DNA of 64,000 nt from Chloroflexota bacterium. Lineage in GTDB: Bacteria > Chloroflexota > Dormibacteria > Dormibacterales > Dormibacteraceae. Location: assembly GCA_005880915.1 (NCBI GenBank), contig VBIW01000052.1:17733-81732 (forward strand). Direction: 5' to 3'. The first letter of the stretch is position 1; each line of letters opens with the position of its first letter. The notes beneath the pieces are model-generated. The model was not told where the DNA came from and did not search any database. It saw only the letters and a program-made list of their open reading frames with translations. This document shows, piece by piece, positions 32,095 through 40,054 of this stretch. The position numbers and the translations under genes are program-made.

Positions 32095-34455
32095 GTGATC
32101 GCCGATGCCCTGCGGGGCAAGACCATCCTGGTCACCGGCAGCACCGGCTTCCTCGGCAAGTCGATCGTCGAGAAATGCCTGCGTTCGATTCCTGAAATCG
32201 CGCGCATCAACCTGGCGATCCGCTCGAGCGCGCGGCGCCCGGCCGCGGAACGGCTTCAGCGCGAGGTGCTCTCCAGCCCTGCGTTCAAACGCCTGAAGGA
32301 CGAGCTGGGCGAAGACGGTTTTGCGAAGCTTGCCCGCGAGAAGCTGGCGGTGGTCGAGATCGACCTCGGTCGCGACGGTCTCGGCCTGAGCGAACACGAC
32401 CGCGAGCAGCTGCAAGCGTGCGACGTCGTCATCCACTCGGCGGCCGCGGTCGAGTTCGACAACCCCGCCGACCTCTCGGCCCAGACCAACCTGCTCGGCG
32501 CGGCCCGACTCGTCGAGGCGCTGAAGGCGAGCGGCGCGAGACCGCACCTCGTGCACATCTCTACCGCCTACGTCGGCGGGATGCTGCGCGGCCAGGTGCG
32601 CGAGGAGCCGCCGCTCGACCCGGGTCTCAACTGGCGGCATGAGGCCGGGGTGCTGACCAGGCTGCGCGGACCAGTCGAGGAGGAGTCGCGGCGGCCTGAG
32701 GTGTTGAACCGTTTGAATCGCGAAGCACGTTCGCGCATGGGACCGGCGGGCACGCCGGCAGTGGCGCGCGCCACCGAGCGCTTGCGCGATCGCTGGGTCA
32801 AGGACCGGCTCATCGAGCGCGGCCGTGTGCACGCGAACGCTATGGGCTTCTCCGACATCTACTCGTTTACCAAGGCGATGGCCGAGCATGCGGTCGTCGA
32901 GCTGCACGGCGACATTCCACTGTCGATCGTGCGTCCATCCATCATCGAGAGCGCGCTTGATGAGCCGTCCCCCGGATGGCTCGAAGGTTTTCGGATGGCC
33001 GAGCCGCTCATCCTTGCGTTCGGCCGCGGCGTGCTGCAGGACTTTTCGGGTCTGCCCGACTCGCTGCTCGACATCATCCCCGCGGACTTCGTCGTCAACA
33101 CGGTGCTCGCGGTCGCCGCCAACCGTCCGCCCGATGCCGAGCCGCGCGTCTATCACGCCGCGTCGGGCACCCGCAACCCGCTGCGGTTTCGGCGCATCGT
33201 CGACGAAGCAGACCACTACTTCACCGAGCATCCCCTGCGTGACCGCTACGGCCAGGCGATCGGCACGCCGTCGTGGACCTATCCCACCCGCCAGGAGATG
33301 GCGACGCGGGCCCGCACCGCGCTGCGATTCGTCGAGGCCGCGCAATGGGTCGTCGAGCGTCTGCCGCTCGGGGCAAGCGTGGCGCAGGTGTCGGACGACC
33401 TGACTGCCGAGCGCGACCGCCTCGACCGAGGGCTCAACCTGATCCAGCTCTATGGCGTCTACACGGAGGTCGACTGCATCTTCGACACGCGCCACGTGAT
33501 GGAGCTGTGGGACAAGACGCCTGCGGCGGAGCGCAAGACATTTCCATTCGACCCCGCGCTTTACGACTGGACGCACTACTTCCAGGACGTTCACTTCCCG
33601 ACCGTCGTGCGCATGTCCCGTGCTGAGACGGTCGCGCGCAAGGGCAAGCAGCCCAGCGGGAGCACCTCGCCGAAGGCGGAGACGAGCTCGGTCCGCGCGG
33701 CGATCGAACGGCGCTCTGGGCGCGGTGACGTGCTTGCCGTGTTCGACGTCGACGGAACGCTCGTCGAGACCAACGTCGTCGAGTACTTCTTGTGGATGCG
33801 CCTCCGCGCCCAACCGCTAGAGGACTGGCCCGCCTTCATGGCCGACATGCTTCGCAAGGGCCCGCGCTGGCTGTTTCTGGAGCGCCGCTCGCGCGCCGAG
33901 TTTCAACGCAGCTTCTATCGCGAGTACGACGGTCTCGACCCTGAGGTGATGAAACGCCTCGGCCGTGAGGCGCTCGACGCGGTGACGCTTCGGCGCATCT
34001 ACCCCGAGGGCATGCGGCGGATCAGGGAGCACAAGCGCGCGGGACACCGCGTTCTGCTGCTCACTGGCGCGCTCGATGTGGTGGTGGAGCCTCTGGCGGA
34101 GCTGCTTGACGTCGAGGTGGACTGCGCGCACCTGCTCCTCAAGGACGGTCGGCTGACCGGCGACCTGCAGTCGCCTCCGCCCGCGGGCGAGGCGCGCTCG
34201 GCGCTGCTCGAGGAATACGCCGAGCGCAACGGCGTGGTACTCGCCGAGAGCTTTGCGTACGCCGACTCGCTCTCCGACCTGCCGATGCTCGAGATGGTCG
34301 GCACACCGGTGGCCGTGAATCCGGACGCGCGGCTCTCCCAGGTTGCGGGGCAGCGCGGCTGGCGCGTCGAGCGCTGGCGGATGGCGCCGGGGAACTGGCG
34401 CTTGCCGATGCCCGATCCCCGGTCGCCCGAGTATCTGGAGGCCGTGCGACGCTAG
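32095..34455 (+). CDS. fatty acyl-CoA reductase-like SDR fused to HAD-IB phosphatase
   Basis: A 786-aa fusion. Residues about 8-385 are an extended SDR of the fatty acyl-CoA reductase type: ILVTGSTGFLGKSIVEK for NAD(P) and YSFTKAMAE with the catalytic Tyr-X3-Lys. A reductase C-terminal region follows to about 510. Residues about 545-760 are a HAD-IB hydrolase: FDVDGTLVETN (nucleophile Asp), VLLLTGALD and YADSLSDLPML. The first half would reduce acyl-CoA to alcohol or aldehyde; the second is a phosphatase of unknown substrate. An alcohol dehydrogenase follows and a PlsC acyltransferase lies downstream, suggesting fatty alcohol, wax or ether-lipid chemistry. Confidence 0.87.
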   Translation: MIADALRGKTILVTGSTGFLGKSIVEKCLRSIPEIARINLAIRSSARRPAAERLQREVLSSPAFKRLKDELGEDGFAKLAREKLAVVEIDLGRDGLGLSEHDREQLQACDVVIHSAAAVEFDNPADLSAQTNLLGAARLVEALKASGARPHLVHISTAYVGGMLRGQVREEPPLDPGLNWRHEAGVLTRLRGPVEEESRRPEVLNRLNREARSRMGPAGTPAVARATERLRDRWVKDRLIERGRVHANAMGFSDIYSFTKAMAEHAVVELHGDIPLSIVRPSIIESALDEPSPGWLEGFRMAEPLILAFGRGVLQDFSGLPDSLLDIIPADFVVNTVLAVAANRPPDAEPRVYHAASGTRNPLRFRRIVDEADHYFTEHPLRDRYGQAIGTPSWTYPTRQEMATRARTALRFVEAAQWVVERLPLGASVAQVSDDLTAERDRLDRGLNLIQLYGVYTEVDCIFDTRHVMELWDKTPAAERKTFPFDPALYDWTHYFQDVHFPTVVRMSRAETVARKGKQPSGSTSPKAETSSVRAAIERRSGRGDVLAVFDVDGTLVETNVVEYFLWMRLRAQPLEDWPAFMADMLRKGPRWLFLERRSRAEFQRSFYREYDGLDPEVMKRLGREALDAVTLRRIYPEGMRRIREHKRAGHRVLLLTGALDVVVEPLAELLDVEVDCAHLLLKDGRLTGDLQSPPPAGEARSALLEEYAERNGVVLAESFAYADSLSDLPMLEMVGTPVAVNPDARLSQVAGQRGWRVERWRMAPGNWRLPMPDPRSPEYLEAVRR

Positions 34456-35630
34456 CGCTCCAGTACGTCCGCTCTATCCCGGCGTTCGCGGTGGTGAAAG
34501 CCGCCGGTGGCCGGCCGGATGTCGCCACCAGCGCGCTGTCGATGCTGAAGCTCGGCGACGTCCCCGAGCCGCCCTTGCCCGCGCGCGATTGGGTGCGCGT
34601 CATGCCGAACCTCAGCGGCATCTGCGGTTCCGACCTCGCCGCGATCAGCGGACACGTTTCGCTGTACCTCGATCCGCTCACCAGCTATCCGTTCGTGCCA
34701 GGCCACGAGGTGGTGGGCGTGCTCGACGACGGCTCCCGCGTCGTGGTCGAGCCGGCGCTCGGCTGCGTCGTTAGAGGCATCGACCCACCGTGCCCGCGCT
34801 GCGCGGAGGGCCGGCCTGGCCTTTGCTACAACGTGACCGAGGGCCCGATCGAAGTTGGGCTGCAGACCGGTTACTGCGCCGACACGGGAGGCGGTTGGGG
34901 AGAGGTGCTGGTCGCGCACCCGAGCCAGGTCCATGGAGTGCCCGAGTCGCTGGCGGACGAGGCCGCGGTGCTCATCGAACCGCTCGCGTGCTGCATCCAC
35001 GCCGCGCTTCGTGGCGGCGCGACCAAGGACGACATCGTGGTCGTTTCTGGTGCCGGGACGATCGGCCTCCTCACCGTGGCGGCGGTCAAGCTGTTCACTC
35101 CGCCGAAGCGGTTGATCGCGATCGCCAAGCACCCCACGCAGCGTGACCTGGCACGCAAGCTCGGCGCAGACCAGGTCATCGCGCCGGCCGACGTCTTTCA
35201 GAAAGTCCGGTTTGCCACCGCGGCGCGCAGGCTCGAAGGCATGAACCGGCCGCTCCTGCTCGGCGGCGCCGACGTCACGTTCGAGTGCGTCGGACGCGCC
35301 GACAGCCTCAACGACGCGGTGCGCTTCACGCGCGAGGGCGGAACGGTGGTCGCGGTCGGCATGCCGGGCGAGGAAAAAGTCGACTGGGCGCCGATCTGGC
35401 AGCGTGAGCTGACCGTCATGGGCGCGTATGCATACGGCAGCGAGCCGAAGAGCAACGGCCGGCGCACCTTCGAGCTTGCGCTCGAGGCCGCCCCCGATCT
35501 GGGTCTCGAGGAGCTCACCGGACCGCTGTTCGGGCTCGGCGAGTACCGTGACGCGATCGCGTACGCGATGAGCGCCGGCCGGCTGGGTGCCGTGAAGGTC
35601 GCGTTCGACCTGCGAGGATTGAGGAGTTAA
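34452..35630 (+). CDS. zinc-dependent alcohol dehydrogenase-like protein
   Basis: About 392 aa. Catalytic zinc ligands in GICGSDL, PGHEVVG and IEPLACC; structural-zinc-like cysteines in CPRCAEGRPGLC; NAD motif VVSGAGTIGLLTVAAV. Conserved N-terminal sequence ALQYVRSIPAFAVVK lies upstream of the first canonical start (GTG 34491), and the only in-frame codon at the right place is CTA 34452, which overlaps the preceding stop as CTAG. It may oxidise or reduce the fatty aldehyde/alcohol linked to the upstream reductase; that link is inference from adjacency. Confidence 0.87.
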   Translation, partial: LALQYVRSIPAFAVVKAAGGRPDVATSALSMLKLGDVPEPPLPARDWVRVMPNLSGICGSDLAAISGHVSLYLDPLTSYPFVPGHEVVGVLDDGSRVVVEPALGCVVRGIDPPCPRCAEGRPGLCYNVTEGPIEVGLQTGYCADTGGGWGEVLVAHPSQVHGVPESLADEAAVLIEPLACCIHAALRGGATKDDIVVVSGAGTIGLLTVAAVKLFTPPKRLIAIAKHPTQRDLARKLGADQVIAPADVFQKVRFATAARRLEGMNRPLLLGGADVTFECVGRADSLNDAVRFTREGGTVVAVGMPGEEKVDWAPIWQRELTVMGAYAYGSEPKSNGRRTFELALEAAPDLGLEELTGPLFGLGEYRDAIAYAMSAGRLGAVKVAFDLRGLRS

Positions 35631-35819
35631 GTGGCCGGTTCCGGAACCTCCTTGCATCTTCGCGGCCTAGGCGGCCGGGCGCCTGCGGCGCTGAAGCCGG
35701 CGTCAACTCCTGCGCGCGCTCGGTCACGCATCTGCGATGCGCTCCCTCACGTGCTCGTCGTTTCCTTGGCTCCGGCCGCCGATGCCGCGAATATGCCGCG
35801 GATTCCCGGGACCGGCCAC
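35631..35819. repeat. structured inverted-repeat element, copy 2
   Basis: A 189-bp element with collinear 48-bp inverted arms (35631-35678 and 35772-35819) matching at 37 of 48 positions. Outer arms start GTGGCCGGTTCCGGAA and, read from the other end, GTGGCCGGTCCCGGGA. An internal hairpin CGCATC-TGC-GATGCG lies between them. It is flanked on both sides by TAA (35628-35630 and 35820-35822), which looks like a 3-bp target duplication. The core matches 21224-21413. The reading frame is not conserved between copies, so it is treated as non-coding. Confidence 0.85.
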
Positions 35820-35822
35820 TAA

Positions 35823-37400
35823 ATGCCAAGACCGGGTGCGGTGATCGAGGTCGATCGAAACACGCCGCCGGTGCTTTTCCACTTCGGTGAAGGCATCCGG
35901 CTCGAGAAGCTGCCGCTCGGAGCGCGCATCGTCTACCCCCCAGATCCACTTGAACCAATTGCGCATCCGGAGCGTGCGATCAAGCGCGCGCTGGCCAAGC
36001 CGCTCGAAGACGATCCGCTCAAGTCGCTGCTCCGGCGCGGGATGAAGCTGACAATCGCTTTTGACGACCTGTCGCTCCCGCTTCCACCGATGGCGGCGCC
36101 CGACGTTCGCCAGCTGGTCATGGAGGAGGTCATCGACATGGCCGCGGAGGCGGGCATCGACGACCTGCACATCATCGCCGCTCTGGGCCTGCATCGCCGC
36201 ATGACCGAGGACGAGCTGCGCCACATCGTGGGCGAGCGGATCTTCAGCACCTTCCATCCCGACCGTCTCTACCAGCACGACGGCGAGGACCCCGAGAACA
36301 ACGTCTATGTGGGCAAGACGGCGAAGGGCGAAGACGTGACGCTCAACCGGCGTGCGGCCGAATCAGACCTCGTTATCTATGTCAACCTCACCCTGGTCCC
36401 GATGGACGGCGGCCACAAGTCGATGTCCACCGGGCTCGCATCGTTTCGCAGCATCCGCGTGCACCACAACGCGAAGACGCTGCTGGCATCGCGGTCGTAC
36501 ATGAATCCACCTGACTCTGCGCTGCACCACTCATGCATCAGGCAGGGACAGCTGATCGAAGACACAGTGCGCGTGTTTCATATCGAGACGACCGTGAACA
36601 ACCACGCATTCCCAGCGATCGCCAACTTCATGCAGAAGCGCGAAACGGACTGGACCGCGCAAGACCAGGCGATGTTCCTCGCCACCAAGCAGATGACTGA
36701 TCTCGCGCCGCCAGCGTTCAAGCGCAACGTCTTTCACGCAATGCGCGCTCCGTATGGAATGACCGCGGTCCACGCGGGCCAGGTCGACGCAGTGCATGAC
36801 AAGACGCTCGAGGCGGTCCACAAGCAGATCAACGTACCGGTCGAGGGTCAGACCGACATCGTCACGCTCGGCGTTCCGTATCTCGGGCCGTACAACGTCA
36901 ACGCACCGATGAATCCCATCCTGGTCGTCTGCATGGGTCTCGGCTACCTGTTCAACTTTTATCGCAACAAGCCAGTGCTGCGGAAGGGCGGAGTGCTGAT
37001 CCTCACGCATCCGTGCCGCTACGAGTTCGACGCCGTCCAGCACCCGAGCTACATCGATTACTACGACGAGGTGCTGGCCGACACCACCGATCCGATCGCG
37101 ATCGAAGAGAAGTACGAAGTTCGTTTCGCGGAGGACCCATGGTTCAGGCAGCTGTACCGCAAGTCACACGCCTACCACGGCATCCATCCGCACTATGCGT
37201 GGATCTGGGCAGCGCATGCCATGGAGCACGCGGGGGACATCATCTTCGTCGGCGCCGACCGCGACGTGGTGCATCGGCTGGGCTTCAAATGCGCCACGAC
37301 CCTGGAAGACGCTTTCGAGATGGCGGAGCAGACCGTGGGTCGCTACCCGAGCATCACGCATCTTCGTATGCCTCCAATCATGCTGGCGGACGTTGTGTAA
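35823..37400 (+). CDS. LarA-like (DUF2088, nickel-pincer lactate racemase family) protein
   Basis: A 525-aa protein related to lactate racemase LarA, which uses a nickel-pincer nucleotide. Family segments include LTIAFDDLSLPLPPM, ALGLHRRMTEDELRHIVGE and GHKSMSTGLASFRSI with the following VHHNAK, positions that hold the cofactor-binding His/Lys residues. It is about 100 residues longer than LarA, so its substrate may differ. No larB/larC/larE cofactor genes are in the window. The structured repeat separates it from the upstream dehydrogenase; without it, the stop and start would be TAAATG with GAGGAG just before. Confidence 0.8.
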   Translation: MPRPGAVIEVDRNTPPVLFHFGEGIRLEKLPLGARIVYPPDPLEPIAHPERAIKRALAKPLEDDPLKSLLRRGMKLTIAFDDLSLPLPPMAAPDVRQLVMEEVIDMAAEAGIDDLHIIAALGLHRRMTEDELRHIVGERIFSTFHPDRLYQHDGEDPENNVYVGKTAKGEDVTLNRRAAESDLVIYVNLTLVPMDGGHKSMSTGLASFRSIRVHHNAKTLLASRSYMNPPDSALHHSCIRQGQLIEDTVRVFHIETTVNNHAFPAIANFMQKRETDWTAQDQAMFLATKQMTDLAPPAFKRNVFHAMRAPYGMTAVHAGQVDAVHDKTLEAVHKQINVPVEGQTDIVTLGVPYLGPYNVNAPMNPILVVCMGLGYLFNFYRNKPVLRKGGVLILTHPCRYEFDAVQHPSYIDYYDEVLADTTDPIAIEEKYEVRFAEDPWFRQLYRKSHAYHGIHPHYAWIWAAHAMEHAGDIIFVGADRDVVHRLGFKCATTLEDAFEMAEQTVGRYPSITHLRMPPIMLADVV

Positions 37401-37404
37401 ATAG

Positions 37405-38052
37405 ATGCTGCGCGTCGTCCTGGCCCTGGCGGTCCTCCTGGCAGCGGTTGGTTGCCAGGCTCCCAACGGCGCCGCGCAGCCAAAATCGCTCACCCCTCAG
37501 ATGGTCGCCCTACGCCAGGGCGACGTCGCCGGGATGCAGCGTTGCGCCGGCAGCGGCGATGTCGTTGCTGTCCTCGCTGATGAGAAGGCCACCAACCCGG
37601 CCGAGTATCAGATCAACCTCACCGAATGGACGCAGTGGAAGATCCGGGGCGCGACCGATGCGTACGTCGCGATCTTCGGCCGGACCGCCGCCGACTGCGC
37701 GTCCCTGTCAGGGTCCGGCACGGGCACGCCACCCGGCGAGCTGATGGTCGGCCTGGTCGTCAAGTTCAAAGACGCGGCGATCGCGGCCCGAAGCTATCGA
37801 AGCGAATCGACGCTCTTCGGGTTCGGTCAGAAGGACATCACGTTCATCAGGTTGGCGGGTGGCCAGATCACGACCGGAACCCAGACCGGCCTTGGACCGG
37901 ACTCCTCCATCGGCAGCGGCGTCGTGGCGGGCGCGAGATATTACTTCGCGCTCTGGCAGAACAAGAGCTTCGAGTCGGACCTGCTCGCCTACAACGTGGC
38001 GTCGGCCGACGCCGACCTGGCGGCGAAGAGCATGAACCAGAGAATTCACTAG
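37405..38052 (+). CDS. predicted lipoprotein, paralogue A
   Basis: A 215-aa exported lipoprotein: signal sequence ending LLAAVGC (lipobox Cys17). The mature part shares landmarks with the next gene: GMQRCAGSG, VKFKDAAIAARSY and LWQNKSFESDLL, including two conserved Cys. No family with known function recognised. Stop and next start abut directly. Confidence 0.75.
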   Translation: MLRVVLALAVLLAAVGCQAPNGAAQPKSLTPQMVALRQGDVAGMQRCAGSGDVVAVLADEKATNPAEYQINLTEWTQWKIRGATDAYVAIFGRTAADCASLSGSGTGTPPGELMVGLVVKFKDAAIAARSYRSESTLFGFGQKDITFIRLAGGQITTGTQTGLGPDSSIGSGVVAGARYYFALWQNKSFESDLLAYNVASADADLAAKSMNQRIH

Positions 38053-38700
38053 ATGGCTGCGAAGCATTTCGTGGTCACCGCGTGTGCGCTGCTGCTCGCG
38101 GCGTGCGGCGGGTCGGCGGGGCCGAGCCTTCCCGGATCGCAGGGTCCGGCGTCGGCGCAGAGCGTCGCGTCCGGCTCGTCCGACTTCACTGGCATGCAGA
38201 AGTGTCCTGAAAGCGGCTCGTACGACACCTACCTGAAGGCCGAGCAGACCGCGGATCCGACCCAGTATCAGACCGAAAAGACGACCTGGGACGACCTGAA
38301 GGCGGCGGGTGCGAACGACAGCTACATCGTGGTCTACGTCGAGAACACGTCCGACTGCGGCCAGTTCGCCTCGGCCACGCCCAGCGGCAAGGTCGCGTAT
38401 GTCTACGCGATCCGTTTCAAGGATTCGTCATCGGCGGCCGCGAACTACAAGACGTCCTCGAAAGACTTCCACCTGAGCGATTCCGAGGTCAGCCAGCTGA
38501 AGGCGGCGGGCGCCACCGTCAACACCGGCGAGGCCACCAGCCTCGGCACCAACTCCCTCGTCCTCTCGATCGACATCCAGGGCATATCGCTCTACGTCGC
38601 CTACTGGCAGAACAAGCCGTTCGAGGTAGCTGTCGTCACCTTCAACGAACCCACGGAAGGCCCGGCAGCGACCAAGAAGATCAACGACCGGGTCCACTAG
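38053..38700 (+). CDS. predicted lipoprotein, paralogue B
   Basis: A 215-aa lipoprotein with lipobox LLAAC (Cys18). It matches paralogue A in length and motifs (GMQKCPESG, IRFKDSSSAAANY, YWQNKPFEVAVV), indicating tandem duplication followed by strong divergence. Likely surface or periplasm-facing; function unknown. The acyltransferase gene starts on its stop (TAGTG). Confidence 0.75.
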   Translation: MAAKHFVVTACALLLAACGGSAGPSLPGSQGPASAQSVASGSSDFTGMQKCPESGSYDTYLKAEQTADPTQYQTEKTTWDDLKAAGANDSYIVVYVENTSDCGQFASATPSGKVAYVYAIRFKDSSSAAANYKTSSKDFHLSDSEVSQLKAAGATVNTGEATSLGTNSLVLSIDIQGISLYVAYWQNKPFEVAVVTFNEPTEGPAATKKINDRVH

Positions 38701-39587
38701 TGGCGTGGTACTCCGAGGGGCCGCTGACCCGACTCGCCGCTGCGGCAGGCGGCGCCGCGCGTGATGTGTCACGGATGCGGCGCGGTTGGCACTGGGACAC
38801 GCCTCGACCTCACACGTGGCCTGAACGCGGCCCGGTCGTGCCTCCGCCGCCCGGCGACCTGGGATGGGCGCGCGTCGAACCCGTGCGCTCGATTCGCTAC
38901 TTGATTCAGCGCCTCCTCCTGCTTCCGTTCACAGAGGCGATGGTTCATCCGAGGGTCGAAGGCCGCGAGTGGGTGCGCGAGCTCGAGCGACCTGTGATCT
39001 TCGCGGCCAATCATTCGAGCCACGCCGACACCTCGCTAATTCTCCACTCGCTCACCGACACCGCGCGGGATCGAACTGTGGTCGCCGCTGCCGCAGATTA
39101 CTGGTTCAAGCACCCGATCCTTGGCAACATCGTGAGCCTGTTCCTCAACACCTTCCCGTTCTCGCGCACGGGCGGCGCGCAGGGCCAGCTGCACAGCTCG
39201 AGCCAGCTCTTGAAGTCGGGCTGGAACCTCGTGCTGTTCCCTGAAGGCAGCCGCTCGCCCGACGGCCGCATCCAGGAGTTCAAGCCAGGCGTCGGTCATC
39301 TGGCCAAGGAAACCGGCACGCCCGTGGTGCCGATGCATATCCAGGGTGCCTTCCAGGTCATGCCACGCGGACAAAGACTGCCGGTCCCAGGACCGATCCG
39401 CGTCCGGATCGGCAAGCCGATGACGGTGCAGCGCGCCGAGGGATCGCGAGAGTTCACCGCCAGGGTCGAAAAGGCGGTGCGGACGCTCGCCACGTCGGAT
39501 AAGCAGCCCGATATCCAGGGCGACTGGATCGAGCGGTGGCAAGCCTCAAAGCCGCGCGAGCTGCGCTACGAAAACGGGGAGGGCTAG
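38700..39587 (+). CDS. PlsC-type lysophospholipid acyltransferase
   Basis: A 295-aa acyltransferase with the catalytic HX4D motif in FAANHSSHADTSL, the glycerol-phosphate-binding FPEGSRSPDG, and GTPVVPMHIQGA. It would acylate lysophosphatidate or a related lipid at the membrane. The N-terminal 70 residues contain extra Arg/Trp/Pro-rich sequence before the domain. Nearby reductase-HAD fusion and dehydrogenase suggest a shared lipid pathway. GTG start overlaps the upstream stop by one base. Confidence 0.9.
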   Translation: MAWYSEGPLTRLAAAAGGAARDVSRMRRGWHWDTPRPHTWPERGPVVPPPPGDLGWARVEPVRSIRYLIQRLLLLPFTEAMVHPRVEGREWVRELERPVIFAANHSSHADTSLILHSLTDTARDRTVVAAAADYWFKHPILGNIVSLFLNTFPFSRTGGAQGQLHSSSQLLKSGWNLVLFPEGSRSPDGRIQEFKPGVGHLAKETGTPVVPMHIQGAFQVMPRGQRLPVPGPIRVRIGKPMTVQRAEGSREFTARVEKAVRTLATSDKQPDIQGDWIERWQASKPRELRYENGEG

Positions 39588-40033
39588 CCTGCGCTCTCGA
39601 CCCTGAACACCGGATGGTCCGGTGCGATGCGCCGGACGTCTTCTTCGGGGGAATTGGCGCTAACACCCTGGAAAAAGATCCCGACCTCTGCTTTCCATCG
39701 CTTCAGGTACGCCCGAAGAATCGGCATTTTCAGCTCGTCGGGAATCTCGACAGCCTTGAATTGCTCGATCTTGTTGCCGAGCACCAGCTCGCCGCCACCT
39801 GACACCCGGATGTTCCGCACCCACTGGGTCAAGCCTCGCGGCGCGACCAGGTATCGCACGTCCTCAAATGTGAGCAGGTTGACTGGATGACTGTGCCACT
39901 CGCCTGACTTTCGCCCGCGGACACGAAGGATCCGCGAGCCCCAGACGCTGACGCCGGCGCGCGTGAGCAGCTCGACGCCCTGGTTGAGGACGTTCCTCGT
40001 GAACCAATCGGGCTTTCTGTAGTAGGTGCTCAA
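39584..40033 (-). CDS. F420-dependent deazaflavin nitroreductase family protein
   Basis: A 149-aa split-beta-barrel protein of the Ddn family: LLTRAGVSVWGSRILRVRGRKSGEWHSHPVN, here in order, then RYLVAPRGLTQWVRNIR with the F420-binding region and a C-terminal IFFQGVSANSPEED segment. The family reduces quinones or nitro compounds with reduced F420. It implies that the organism makes F420. Overlaps the convergent acyltransferase end by 4 bp. Confidence 0.87.
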   Translation of the reverse strand: MSTYYRKPDWFTRNVLNQGVELLTRAGVSVWGSRILRVRGRKSGEWHSHPVNLLTFEDVRYLVAPRGLTQWVRNIRVSGGGELVLGNKIEQFKAVEIPDELKMPILRAYLKRWKAEVGIFFQGVSANSPEEDVRRIAPDHPVFRVESAG

Positions 40034-40040
40034 GGCGAAT

Positions 40041-40046
40041 TACCAT
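40041..40046 (+). promoter_or_regulatory. TACCAT -10 box, leaderless type
   Basis: TACCAT is followed by 8 bp and ATG 40055, in the 21-bp divergent gap from the deazaflavin reductase. Confidence 0.5.
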
Positions 40047-40054
40047 ACCGGGCG

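Noticed and set aside
31729..33813. 694-codon open frame on the minus strand opposite the reductase-HAD fusion
   Set aside because: It is a shadow of a high-GC gene: no domain motifs, Arg/His/Asp-rich composition, and the plus strand holds clear enzyme signatures.
35631..35822. 63-codon ORF within the structured repeat
   Set aside because: The frame is not kept in copy 1 (2-bp length difference in the core), so it is better explained as non-coding repeat.
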